Source of the DNA: Sandaracinomonas limnophila
GTDB lineage: Bacteria > Bacteroidota > Bacteroidia > Cytophagales > Spirosomataceae
DNA: 64,000 nucleotides
NCBI RefSeq assembly: GCF_004005965.1
Contig: NZ_SACY01000004.1
Span: 124,001-188,000 of the forward strand
Direction: 5' to 3'
The translations under genes were made by a program, and so were the position numbers. Positions 35,218 through 42,749 of this stretch are shown here, in pieces; the stretch's first letter is position 1, and the number at the start of each line of letters is the position of its first letter. Below the pieces are notes generated by a model, which worked only from the letters and a program-made list of their open reading frames with translations, was not told the origin of the DNA and made no database searches.

Positions 35218-36084
35218 TTATATTTTATTTAGTTCAAGCCTAGTGACTACGGTGTATAAAATACTAATATTGTTTTGTTCTCCTCTCGTGCCATAACCTC
35301 TTTCACCTTTGTAAATAGTTATCCCTCTCCCCATCATATTAACTACCATTTCTTTTATTTCAGCATGATGGGTTGAAACGATGGTAACCCCCATGTATTC
35401 ATCTATCCCTTCAACAATAAAGTCAAGCGTTTTAGATGCAGATAAATAAGTTACCATTGAAAATAGGGCAACCTCAACTGATAAAAAATACATTGCAGTT
35501 GAAAAGATGATTACATTAATTACTATGATAATATCTCCAATGGTGGTACCAAATTTTTTACTTAAATAAATTGCCAAAATTTCAGTGCCATCGATTACTG
35601 CGCCGCCCCTTATAGAAAATCCAATACCCGCACCTAAAAAAAATCCACCAAAAATGGCGACTAAAATATCATTATTGGTAACATTTGGAAATTCAACGTT
35701 TGCTACACATAATGCTAAACCAATTATCGCAAGAGAAGTTTTAATAGCAAATTGTTTTCCAATTATATTATAACCTAATATTACAAACGGTATGTTTATT
35801 AACAATAAGATAGAATAAAGTGGAATTGAGGTGATATTAGAAATCAAAAGGGAAATTCCTGTTGCTCCGCCATCAATAAAATGATTGGTCAAAAGAAATC
35901 CCTTGAAACCAAAAGAAGCACAAAATATTCCGATTGTGATTAACAAAAAATCTTTAACATACCTTTTAACAATCACTAAAAAATCTAAATACGCTTTTGC
36001 ATAGAGATAATTTGATCCACCTTTACTTTTTCGTCTTTCTACAAATTGGGTAATTTCTAAAAGATTTCTTAAAAGGTTATTCAT
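35218..36084 (-). CDS. YitT family membrane protein, C-terminus cut by an in-frame stop
   Basis: 288 residues up to the first stop. Five membrane segments of the YitT family (LITIGIFCASFGFKGFLLTN, GGATGISLLISNIT, GAGIGFSIRGGAVIDGTEIL) are followed by most of the DUF2179 domain (MGVTIVSTHHAEIKEMVVNM, GRGITIYKGERGYGTRGEQN, ILYTVVTRLELNKI). The usual last 30 or so residues are encoded in the same frame after the stop. The full gene would span 35119-36084 and give 321 residues. The lost strand closes the DUF2179 fold, so the protein may be impaired. Confidence 0.85.
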   Translation of the reverse strand: MNNLLRNLLEITQFVERRKSKGGSNYLYAKAYLDFLVIVKRYVKDFLLITIGIFCASFGFKGFLLTNHFIDGGATGISLLISNITSIPLYSILLLINIPFVILGYNIIGKQFAIKTSLAIIGLALCVANVEFPNVTNNDILVAIFGGFFLGAGIGFSIRGGAVIDGTEILAIYLSKKFGTTIGDIIIVINVIIFSTAMYFLSVEVALFSMVTYLSASKTLDFIVEGIDEYMGVTIVSTHHAEIKEMVVNMMGRGITIYKGERGYGTRGEQNNISILYTVVTRLELNKI

Positions 36085-36158
36085 TTTCAGTGCTTAATTA
36101 AATTGTTGTAACCTTAGATCTTAACGAATTTATTTAGAAAAATATATAAATGCATTTT

Positions 36159-36722
36159 TTATAATTTATTCCTTTCTAATCCCAGTGCTGTTGGGAGGCC
36201 ATCTAAACTAATTAAATTATTCTCATCTATGTATTTACTCAATCCATCTGGCCCTTTTTGGCCGGCCCAAGAAAAATGGATGTCGCGATGTTCAATAAAT
36301 TCATAACGAGGCACGCCAAAACCACAGGAACTTTGCACCAATTCAACATCTACCACAATGATTTGTCGCGTACTTTGATACACATCAAACAAATTGGCGT
36401 AGGTGTCCCATTTTTCGTTGGAAGGCAAAATGGTTTCCCCTTTACCATACAATTTTAGGATCAAAGGTTTCTGATCAAAAGAACAAAACATAATGGTTAT
36501 TCGGCCATTCTCTAAAATATGCGCTGAAGTCTCGTTGCCTGAACTAATCACATCTAAATAGGCTACCTGATTAGGATTTATTACCCGAAAAGAATCTAAT
36601 CCCTTGGGAGAAACATTGATATGTCCGCCTTCTGATAGAGGTGCTGTTCCCACAAAGTACATGTGTTGCTTTTTGATAAATGCCTCTTGCGATTCAGAAA
36701 TTTGTTTGTAAAACTCTCCCAT
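36159..36722 (-). CDS. pyridoxamine 5'-phosphate oxidase-like flavin-binding protein
   Basis: About 187 residues from ATG 36722 (MGEFYKQISESQEAF). A longer start 48 bases upstream adds an unlikely leader. The split beta-barrel is indicated by HMYFVGTAPLSEGGHINVSP, LGRITIMF-like NGRITIMFCSFDQKPLIL and LYGKGETI, with SSCGFGVPRYEF near the C-terminus. These match the PNPOx-like family annotated as pyridoxamine oxidase-family proteins, which bind FMN or F420. The substrate is unknown. Confidence 0.83.
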   Translation of the reverse strand: MGEFYKQISESQEAFIKKQHMYFVGTAPLSEGGHINVSPKGLDSFRVINPNQVAYLDVISSGNETSAHILENGRITIMFCSFDQKPLILKLYGKGETILPSNEKWDTYANLFDVYQSTRQIIVVDVELVQSSCGFGVPRYEFIEHRDIHFSWAGQKGPDGLSKYIDENNLISLDGLPTALGLERNKL

Positions 36723-36778
36723 GTGATAATTTATTATTAAGTTAAAGTTAATAGCCTGAACTTCCTGCAAGTTTGCAA

Positions 36779-37534
36779 CTAATGTGTCTTAAATAATTGA
36801 ATCGTGTAATCTAATAGGTCTATGCCTCCAATTTCTCCGTGACCAGGAATAACAATTTTAACATTTGGGTATTGCTGTTTCACTTTCGCAACAGTACTTG
36901 ACCATTCTCCAACATTCGCATCTCCCAAATACCCTTTTGTAGCCTGTAGTTCTTTAATTAAACATCCTCCAAATAATATATTATCCTTAGGGAAATATCC
37001 TACGACGTTGTCTTTCGTATGTCCTTGCCCAAAATATTTTACAAGCGCATGGGTATTTCCAAGGCTTAATTTGAGGGAATCGATAAATCCATTTTGAGGT
37101 ACTACAACATTATTTGCTTTTGATAATTCGATGGTGCTAAAATTTCCGAATGAGGGAATATTTAACTTATGAAAGGATGCTAAGCCCCCTAGACAATCTT
37201 CGTGAAAGTGAGTGGGAACAATCGCATTTATTTTACAAAGAAGTTTTTCCTTTATAAAATTGATTAATTCTTCGGCACTTTTATTATTGGTGGGTGTATC
37301 AAATACAACTGCTTCATTTCTATCTCGAACGACCATCCCGTTACAGGGAACATTTCCAAAATCGTTTGTTGGTAAATACGAAGTATGCAAAAATGCATTT
37401 TCAGAAATTTGTGTAATTATTAAACCATCAGAATGATAAACTTCAATGCGCTTAAATTCTTTTTGCCCCAAGGTATTTTGTGCAAATAAATTTCCGCAGA
37501 GTAAAAAGGTTAGAAAAAAAAGTAGTGCTTTCAT
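36779..37534 (-). CDS. subclass B1 metallo-beta-lactamase
   Basis: 251 residues with a signal peptide (about 1-18). All six zinc ligands of subclass B1 are present: H109, H111 and D113 in PTHFHEDCLGG, H172 in FGQGHTKDNVVG, C191 in FGGCLIKE and H232 in PGHGEIGG. The B1-specific Cys and Lys (C191, K194) and the Asn of GYLGDANVGEW near 207 are also in place. The expected activity is periplasmic hydrolysis of penicillins, cephalosporins and carbapenems. It is a single gene with no mobile element next to it, so it looks like a native chromosomal enzyme. No BlaI-type operator precedes it. Confidence 0.88.
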   Translation of the reverse strand: MKALLFFLTFLLCGNLFAQNTLGQKEFKRIEVYHSDGLIITQISENAFLHTSYLPTNDFGNVPCNGMVVRDRNEAVVFDTPTNNKSAEELINFIKEKLLCKINAIVPTHFHEDCLGGLASFHKLNIPSFGNFSTIELSKANNVVVPQNGFIDSLKLSLGNTHALVKYFGQGHTKDNVVGYFPKDNILFGGCLIKELQATKGYLGDANVGEWSSTVAKVKQQYPNVKIVIPGHGEIGGIDLLDYTIQLFKTH

Positions 37535-37552
37535 ATAGTAAATATAATAAAA

Positions 37553-37654
37553 GATGAAGCTATCCTAAACACTGATGGACAACAAAAAAGGCTTCCGTCG
37601 ATTGACGGAAGCCTTGTCCAGTTTCGCTCCCTTAATCGGTGGAATGTTGCAGCC
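37553..37654 (-). repeat. intergenic repeat family, copy A, with terminator at 37590-37613
   Basis: The order is GATGAAGCTA, CTGATGGACAA, a hairpin (GGCTTCCGTC / GACGGAAGCC around GATT), TTGTCCAG, GCTCCC and GTTGCAGCC. The A-run before the hairpin makes it a terminator for minus-strand transcripts. It shares its left part with copy D and its right part with copies B and C. Confidence 0.65.
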
Positions 37655-37708
37655 AATTCTTACAATATAGATAGATTTTCCAAATCATTTAAATCCTTGG
37701 CTCTAAAA

Positions 37709-37903
37709 CTAATTTTTTCGCATAGAAAAAACTGACTTATCCATTTTGGGGGGATTGCCTAAAGTATAATTAAAGGAAACACTATTTAAATAGGCGAAAA
37801 CCTTACCAATTTCCTCTTTACTCAATCCTAAATAATGAGTAATCTCTTCCTTCTGTTTAAAAAGGTTGCCAGAAGTGCTGTATGTCCTATCTAATTTTGG
37901 CAT
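37709..37903 (-). CDS. small hypothetical protein
   Basis: About 64 residues (MPKLDRTYSTSGNLFKQK, EEIGKVFAYLNSVSFNYTL, PPKMDKSVFSMRKN). There is no recognisable domain; it may be a short helical protein. It is flanked by copies A and B of the intergenic repeat, the same setting as the two larger hypothetical genes that follow. An ATG two codons upstream is also possible. It could be a chance frame. Confidence 0.35.
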   Translation of the reverse strand: MPKLDRTYSTSGNLFKQKEEITHYLGLSKEEIGKVFAYLNSVSFNYTLGNPPKMDKSVFSMRKN

Positions 37904-37950
37904 AGTCAAATATACTATGAATTTTTAAACCTTCAAACAAACCGAAAAAC

Positions 37951-38067
37951 AACAAAAAAAGTCACCATTTCTGATGACTTGTCCAGTTTTGCTCCCCTTT
38001 CCGACGAAAGATGCAGCTATAATGCGATGATTGAGTTTGTGACTATTAGGAAATTGAAGGGTTGAAC
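37951..38067 (-). repeat. intergenic repeat family, copy B, with terminator at 37959-37980
   Basis: The hairpin AAGTCACCATTTCTGATGACTT is followed by TTGTCCAG, GCTCCCC, GACGAAAGATGCAGCTATAA and GGGTTGAAC. The hairpin is identical to the terminator of tRNA-Asn at both ends of the island. Its single C/A mismatch on the plus strand becomes a G-U pair in a minus-strand transcript. Confidence 0.65.
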
Positions 38068-38117
38068 TTTGTACAATTTTGCAGGAGGTTCATTTCTATT
38101 AGCAAAAATCGTACTAA

Positions 38118-38699
38118 TTAATTCTTAAAATCAAGACTACCACAGGGAACCGTTACAACATCTGTACCGGCTGTAATCTTGTAAAATAGTGTTTTGTCTT
38201 TTAATATATATTCTGCCCTAACCGGCCACTTTGTTTTATGGATGAAAATTGCGCTGTAAAATAAATAATTATTGAATGGTGAAATTCTATTATTCAAATC
38301 CTTTAATTGATTTGATTCATTATTTAAAAGAGTTGTTATACCCTTAAGACCATAATCGAACTCCTGCACTTTGTCAATTGTCATATTTGACTTTGTAAAG
38401 GCAACTTTAGCGTACGATTCTTCAGATTTAAAAGAAATGATTGTCGGAAATTTAATTTTTAAATCCAGAGGCGATGTTGCTTCATTACGTACATTAGTCC
38501 AAAAAATGAAATAATAGTACTCTTTTCCTTTATAGGAAACGATTCCGCCCCCCTTTGGTAAACTATTTGTAATAATTATTTTCTTTTGGGAGGATGCGGT
38601 GTACACAACTTTTGAATACTCCCAATTCCTATTTTGAACTGATTGCCCATTCGAATTTAAAGAGAATAATATTAGAAGGAAAACAAAAAACTTTTTCAT
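38118..38699 (-). CDS. secreted hypothetical protein
   Basis: 193 residues with a signal peptide (about 1-18, ending NSNGQ). The mature part has beta-strand patterns (WEYSKVVYTASSQKKIIITN, YKGKEYYYFIFWTNVRNEA, PVRAEYILKDKTLFYKITAG) but no family I recognise. The repeat with terminator (copy C) lies directly upstream of its start, and copy B follows its stop. Confidence 0.6.
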   Translation of the reverse strand: MKKFFVFLLILFSLNSNGQSVQNRNWEYSKVVYTASSQKKIIITNSLPKGGGIVSYKGKEYYYFIFWTNVRNEATSPLDLKIKFPTIISFKSEESYAKVAFTKSNMTIDKVQEFDYGLKGITTLLNNESNQLKDLNNRISPFNNYLFYSAIFIHKTKWPVRAEYILKDKTLFYKITAGTDVVTVPCGSLDFKN

Positions 38700-38709
38700 A
38701 AAATCAAAA

Positions 38710-38830
38710 AAGGGTTACACTTATACAAGTATAACCCTTTTTCTTTTATATCCGCTCCCCTTACAGACGAAAGATGCAGCTATAATTCCTTAATTGAGTA
38801 TTTTACTATTGTGAAATTAAAGCGTTGAAC
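38710..38830 (-). repeat. intergenic repeat family, copy C, with terminator at 38710-38739
   Basis: The hairpin (AAGGGTTA...TAACCCTT with an inner ACTT/AAGT stem) is followed by GCTCCCC, GACGAAAGATGCAGCTATAA and GCGTTGAAC. As in B and D, one plus-strand C/A mismatch is a G-U pair on the minus strand, so it terminates the 38855-39319 transcript. The hairpin sequence differs completely from copy B although the flanks match. Confidence 0.65.
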
Positions 38831-38854
38831 TTTATTAAATAGTGACCTTAAATT

Positions 38855-39319
38855 TTACTGAACCACTTGTTTGTCAAAAACCCAAATGCTGTGGTGATTT
38901 TTTGGTATCCCCTTATATGTTTCATCTGCGATTAATTCATTTTGATTAGCGCCGAACTTATAATGAACCATATTCAAATAATTATTCCTCCACATAGTAG
39001 CTTGAAGGCCATCTTCTGTTCGTTCCAACTTGCCTTTGAATAATAGTTTAACTCTTCTTGTTCTACCATCTGCCAGCATTCTAAATCCAATTTTTCTTTT
39101 TTTATCACCATATATGTGAAATATCTTCAAACCAAAATCATCCCCACTTTGGATTATTTCAAAAATTTGACGAGTCAAATTTTTGTCTTTGTCTTCTATT
39201 GCACTTTTTTCAAAATTCAAAACCCATGTGCCGCTAAAATTGGGCGTTTGAGCTAATTCCTTTGTTTGGAATAAAATTATACAAAGTAGGGTTAGAAGTA
39301 TTTTTGATTTTGAACTCAT
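38855..39319 (-). CDS. secreted lipocalin-like hypothetical protein
   Basis: 154 residues with a signal peptide (about 1-23). FSGTWVLNFEKSAIED is the opening of small secreted lipocalin-like proteins common in Bacteroidota. Alternating strands follow (LKIFHIYGDKKRKIGFRMLA, VKLLFKGKLERTEDGLQATM, NELIADETYKGIPKNHHSIW). No function can be assigned. It is bounded by copies C and D of the intergenic repeat. Confidence 0.62.
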   Translation of the reverse strand: MSSKSKILLTLLCIILFQTKELAQTPNFSGTWVLNFEKSAIEDKDKNLTRQIFEIIQSGDDFGLKIFHIYGDKKRKIGFRMLADGRTRRVKLLFKGKLERTEDGLQATMWRNNYLNMVHYKFGANQNELIADETYKGIPKNHHSIWVFDKQVVQ

Positions 39320-39360
39320 TGGCTAATAATTTATTTAAAGTTAATTAAAAAAAATCAAAA

Positions 39361-39458
39361 GATGCAGCTACCCTAACTAACTGATGGACAAAGAAAAAGC
39401 CCCGAAATAATGCGAGGCTTGTGTTTTTCTGCTCCCCCCTTTGTAGGAAGTTGCAACC
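39361..39458 (-). repeat. intergenic repeat family, copy D, with terminator at 39397-39420
   Basis: GATGCAGCTA, CTGATGGACAA, a hairpin (AAGCCCCG / CGAGGCTT), GCTCCCCCC and GTTGCAACC, ending six bases before the HepT stop codon. The one C/A mismatch is again a G-U pair on the minus strand, so the hairpin is a terminator of the HepT/MNT transcript. Confidence 0.65.
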
Positions 39459-39463
39459 AAATG

Positions 39464-39793
39464 CTAAACCAACTCCTTCAAAAAATAATCTAAATCCTGA
39501 ATTTTAGTTTGAATAATGTCCCACACGATATCGTAATCAATACCGAAATAATCATGAATTAATTTATCCCTTGTACCTGCTATCTTTTTCCACTCAATGT
39601 GATTGTGTATGGACTTAAATTCATCATCCAACTTTTTAGTGGCTTCGCCAATTATTTCCAAACTACGCACAACTGCACGGCAAAGAACTTCATCGTTGAT
39701 AACCTCTTCTTTGGATTTCTGTTCGGTATGTTGTAAAATAAATGTGGTTTCCACCAAGATATGGCGAACCAATTCAAGATTAGAGGCTGACAT
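39464..39793 (-). CDS. hepT: HepT-like HEPN ribonuclease toxin
   Basis: 109 residues, all helical. The HEPN active site R-x4-H-x-Y is intact at R75, H80 and Y82 (TRDKLIHDYFG). RSLEIIGEATKKLDDEF and the ending DIVWDIIQTKIQDLDYFL fit the DUF86/HepT family. In known pairs the MNT partner AMPylates the Tyr of HepT to silence its RNase. It overlaps the MNT gene by 14 bases, which is the standard layout, and lies just outside the left end of the island. Confidence 0.9.
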   Translation of the reverse strand: MSASNLELVRHILVETTFILQHTEQKSKEEVINDEVLCRAVVRSLEIIGEATKKLDDEFKSIHNHIEWKKIAGTRDKLIHDYFGIDYDIVWDIIQTKIQDLDYFLKELV

Positions 39794-40094
39794 CTTGTAC
39801 CTCCCTTAATATATGTGGGCCTATAAATTTACTCAATGATTGTGGCGTAACTAATTCTACTTTTCGACCTAATAAATCCTCTAAAAAGAAAGACAGGTCC
39901 ATAAAATTGTCAAAACTCTTTTTCGATGGTTCAAAGTCAACCAAGAAATCTACATCACTTTGTTCCGTATTTGTTTCCTTGATAAACGAACCAAATAAGC
40001 CCAAGCTGCGTACACCATACGACTTTATCGCAGCACTATGTTGAAATAGAACCTCTAATAAATCTTGTTTCGTATGTATTTTCTCAGCATGCAT
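39780..40094 (-). CDS. mntA: MNT nucleotidyltransferase antitoxin
   Basis: 104 residues. The minimal nucleotidyltransferase motif is complete: GLFGSFIKE (G35, S36) and SDVDFLVDFE (D47, D49). VTPQSLSKFIGPHILREV is the usual end. It should AMPylate the HepT toxin encoded downstream. It ends 33 bases from the left attachment repeat, and a catalytically broken homologue lies near the right end of the island at 53425-53742. Confidence 0.9.
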   Translation of the reverse strand: MHAEKIHTKQDLLEVLFQHSAAIKSYGVRSLGLFGSFIKETNTEQSDVDFLVDFEPSKKSFDNFMDLSFFLEDLLGRKVELVTPQSLSKFIGPHILREVQDVSL

Positions 40095-40126
40095 TGCGGA
40101 AAATTAGAAATTTAATTTGATTTAAC

Positions 40127-40206
40127 ACAAAAAAAGTCACCATTTCTGATGACTTTCTCTTTTGCTCCCCCTCCTGGGCTCGAACCAGGGACCCCATGAT
40201 TAACAG
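40127..40206. repeat. left attachment repeat: displaced 3' half of tRNA-Asn plus terminator
   Basis: This 80-bp segment matches 53943-54022 with few differences. 40182-40206 is identical to 53998-54022, and 40163-40206 differs once from 53979-54022 (T-loop TTCGAGC here, TTCAAGC in the intact gene, minus strand). The terminator AAAGTCACCATTTCTGATGACTTT (two blocks, 40133-40156) is also kept. The tRNA part starts within the anticodon loop, so the crossover lies there. Confidence 0.9.
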
Positions 40207-40319
40207 AATTAAAGTCAACAGAATAACTATTAGTAATACACTCATTGATTACATATTTAACAAAATTACAATATTAATTAATATGAAATGTCCACTAATG
40301 TTCGGTAATGTACGTGGTC

Positions 40320-40337
40320 CTTGGCAGATTTCTTGGC
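40320..40337. promoter_or_regulatory. possible integrase arm sites, left end
   Basis: CTTGGCAGATTTCTTGGC has two CTTGGC copies with a 12-base period, 114 bases inside the left attachment repeat. The same arrangement in the same orientation occurs inside the right end at 53810-53826. Confidence 0.45.
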
Positions 40338-40374
40338 GAAAATTTGTAAATTCTCAAAATAAAATTGAACATTC

Positions 40375-41226
40375 ATGGAAATTAAACAAAACCCATTTTC
40401 TCTATATGACTTTTTAGGTTACCTAATTCCAGGAATCACCTTAAATTATGGAGTAATATTTACATATTCTGATAACAATTTAGAAACTTTTTATAAATTA
40501 ATAACGAAGTATGAAAATATATCATTAACTGTTCCATTTATAATCATATCATATATTTTTGGTCACTTTTTAAGCTTTATTTCATCACTAACGATTGAAA
40601 AATATGCATTATGGAGATATGGCTATCCATCTAAATTTTTACTTGAAGAAAATGAAAAAGAAAATTCTCCAAAATATTTTAATGAAAAAATAATTAGCGT
40701 CAACACTCTTTTAAAAATTTTACTTCCAACAATTTTACTTCCAATCTTAATTTTAGATTTTATTTCAAGAAATATTCTTAATCGAAACTATTGGAACAAC
40801 AGAACATTGGACTCATTATCACGAGAAATAATAAAAGCAAAGGGAATAAATATTTACAAATCAATTACAGATGGATTAGATGTAAATTATGACAAAATCA
40901 ATTTTGCTGGTGTCGATTGGTTTACAATTTTACATCATTATACTTTTGAGAGAACCAAAACCCACAATACTAAATTTCAAAACTATGTTGCTCTTTATGG
41001 ATTTTTAAGATGTATTTCTTTTTTATTTATTGTGTTTTTTTGGATGAATGTCTATTCATTTTGGCAAAATAATTATGGTCTAATAAATCTAAACAAAGCA
41101 AAAACTGCCTTATTAATTCTATTACCTTACATTTCCTTTCTTTCTTTTTTAAAGTTTTATAAGCGTTATTCTTTAGAAACATTAATGGCCATGACAGTAT
41201 TAAATTCAGATGAAGACAACAGTTAA
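40375..41226 (+). CDS. membrane protein of unknown function at the island's left edge
   Basis: 283 residues with about five membrane segments (FLGYLIPGITLNYGVIFTYS, TVPFIIISYIFGHFLSFISS, ILLPTILLPILILDFI, CISFLFIVFFWMNVYSFW, ALLILLPYISFLSFLKFY) and a central polar loop of about 80 residues. I do not recognise a family beyond a general likeness to island-borne proteins that begin NPFSLYDFLGYLIPG. The coding region is more AT-rich than the chromosome around it. It is convergent with the integrase, overlapping it by four bases, a place where elements often carry cargo such as defence genes. Confidence 0.7.
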   Translation: MEIKQNPFSLYDFLGYLIPGITLNYGVIFTYSDNNLETFYKLITKYENISLTVPFIIISYIFGHFLSFISSLTIEKYALWRYGYPSKFLLEENEKENSPKYFNEKIISVNTLLKILLPTILLPILILDFISRNILNRNYWNNRTLDSLSREIIKAKGINIYKSITDGLDVNYDKINFAGVDWFTILHHYTFERTKTHNTKFQNYVALYGFLRCISFLFIVFFWMNVYSFWQNNYGLINLNKAKTALLILLPYISFLSFLKFYKRYSLETLMAMTVLNSDEDNS

Positions 41227-42455
41227 TACAAACAGCTATTTATCTCTTTAACCTGCTCCGATGTTAATTGGCCAACATAATGTTTTGATGTAACCACCGG
41301 AGAAGCGTGACCCATAAGTTCGGCAATGTGATTTATTGAACGACCATTTCTGTTAAGTGTTGTTGCATAAGAATCCCTTGCCATGTCTAAAACGAGGTTC
41401 AAAGATAAGTCTAACTTTTGTGTCACGTATTTCAACTCCTTATTGATTTGAGCTCCTAACTTGTGAGACTTATTATTTAATGTTTTATCTGTGTATCCTT
41501 CTTTCAGTTTGTCAATAATAAAAGGGCTATCCTTCACACATATTTTTTCAAATACTTCCTTTAGTTTATCTTTTAAAGGAACCGTAATAGGTTTTATATT
41601 ACTTCTTCTTGTTGTCTTTGTTTTAGTTCTATAAAAAAGAATATTACCTGCTTGAATATTATCCCATCTCATAACTAAAAGGTCTATAAAATTAATACCA
41701 TTACAACGATACAAGAACAACCAAATATCCCTTGCCCATTCTTGCTCTTTTGTTTCAAATTCATTTAACTCAGCTATCGCTTTAATTTCATCTGCACTCA
41801 AAACTATCTTTGTTGGCAAAACTGTTTTTATTCCATAACCACCAGCACCAAATGGATACTTGTATCCTTGAGGAATAAATTGAGTTACATTTCTATGATA
41901 ATTAATTACAGTACGAATGTCTGTCATATATCCTGCAATAGTTACCATTGAGGTCCCTCTCTTGATTAATTCATGTTCAAAATCGATTAAGAAGTCCGAA
42001 GTAATATCTTTATAATTTAACCCCGGCTTGTACTTTTCCAATTGATTTCTTGCGGTCTTCATTCTGTTTTTAGACGCGGGTTTCAACCTCTTTTTCTCTC
42101 TAAAATATTCTGCCATTTCGAAATAGGTCATCTCGGATGGTTTAATCTGATTGACCGGTTCTTTTACCTCCTCCTTAAAAAACTCCTCTCTAAATCGTTG
42201 TCTATCGAATGGACTTAGCCTTTCGAATACCTTTTCGGCCTTCTCCAAAAACTCATCACATCGTTGTCGGTATTCTTTACTTTTTTCATCCAATGACCGT
42301 TTAACAAAAACATGATTATACTGTTGTTCCGTCAGCTTATCAACATTCAGGTACAAGACTTCACCTTGGTGTTGAACGATAACTGATAGGTTAAATCTTC
42401 CATGCTTATCGGGTCTATTCCCTCTTTTATCAAGTCTCAAATTAATTGTTGCCAT
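41223..42455 (-). CDS. tyrosine recombinase (integrase), Bacteroidetes type
   Basis: 410 residues. Arm-binding domain (NLRLDKRGNRPDKHGRF), SAM-like core-binding domain (LIDFEHELIKRGTSMVTIAG, YMTDIRTVINYHRN) and catalytic domain. The nucleophile is in MGHASPVVTSKHYVG. The box that usually reads H-x-x-R-H is DMARDSY here, keeping the Arg but with Asp for both His, and the Arg I region is NGINFIDLL. Variants of this kind occur in Bacteroidetes integrases. It should catalyse integration and excision at tRNA-Asn. It overlaps the excisionase-like gene by 14 bases. Confidence 0.92.
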   Translation of the reverse strand: MATINLRLDKRGNRPDKHGRFNLSVIVQHQGEVLYLNVDKLTEQQYNHVFVKRSLDEKSKEYRQRCDEFLEKAEKVFERLSPFDRQRFREEFFKEEVKEPVNQIKPSEMTYFEMAEYFREKKRLKPASKNRMKTARNQLEKYKPGLNYKDITSDFLIDFEHELIKRGTSMVTIAGYMTDIRTVINYHRNVTQFIPQGYKYPFGAGGYGIKTVLPTKIVLSADEIKAIAELNEFETKEQEWARDIWLFLYRCNGINFIDLLVMRWDNIQAGNILFYRTKTKTTRRSNIKPITVPLKDKLKEVFEKICVKDSPFIIDKLKEGYTDKTLNNKSHKLGAQINKELKYVTQKLDLSLNLVLDMARDSYATTLNRNGRSINHIAELMGHASPVVTSKHYVGQLTSEQVKEINSCLY

Positions 42456-42690
42456 ATCGTACTTTTCTGTTTAATGTTGGTATCGGTGGTAGTTCCACTG
42501 TTTTGATTCCTCCCGATTTAATCCATTGGTCAAGTTCATCCCTGTCAAACCTAGGAGAACGGCCTATTTTCGAGAATGGAATTTTTCCCTTTTTCATCCA
42601 TTCCCCTAAAGTTGAACGAGACACTTTTAGATATTCACATGCCATCTTTACTGTCATGTGTTTTGTGAAGTAGAAAAACATATCTTTCAT
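42442..42690 (-). CDS. excisionase-like MerR-type HTH protein
   Basis: 82 residues from ATG 42690; a TTG 27 bases upstream is the only longer start. MTVKMACEYLKVSRSTLGEW and KIPFSKIGRSPRFDRDELDQ match the helix-turn-helix-17/excisionase family. Overlap with the integrase gene suggests one transcript and a role in directing excision. Confidence 0.85.
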   Translation of the reverse strand: MKDMFFYFTKHMTVKMACEYLKVSRSTLGEWMKKGKIPFSKIGRSPRFDRDELDQWIKSGGIKTVELPPIPTLNRKVRYGNN

Positions 42691-42749
42691 AAGATTTTCC
42701 TTTAAAAACGGCGCCAAAGATATTGCTTCAAACTCAATGACGCCGCATG

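Noticed and set aside
8515-37534. Control of the metallo-beta-lactamase gene by the BlaI/M56 pair
   Set aside because: The bases upstream of the lactamase start at 37534 contain no TAACTAA...TTAGTTA palindrome, and the loci are 27 kb apart. Only the family names suggest a link.
37553-39458. Integron-like gene cassettes with attC sites
   Set aside because: GTTGAAC at the end of copies B and C fits one attC core, but no matching RYYYAAC partner lies at the other end, the hairpins abut start codons, and no IntI gene is present.
40196-40417. A 73-codon gene over the left attachment repeat
   Set aside because: The frame begins inside the tRNA fragment and overlaps the start of the membrane protein gene; the sequence is better explained as attachment and integrase-binding DNA.
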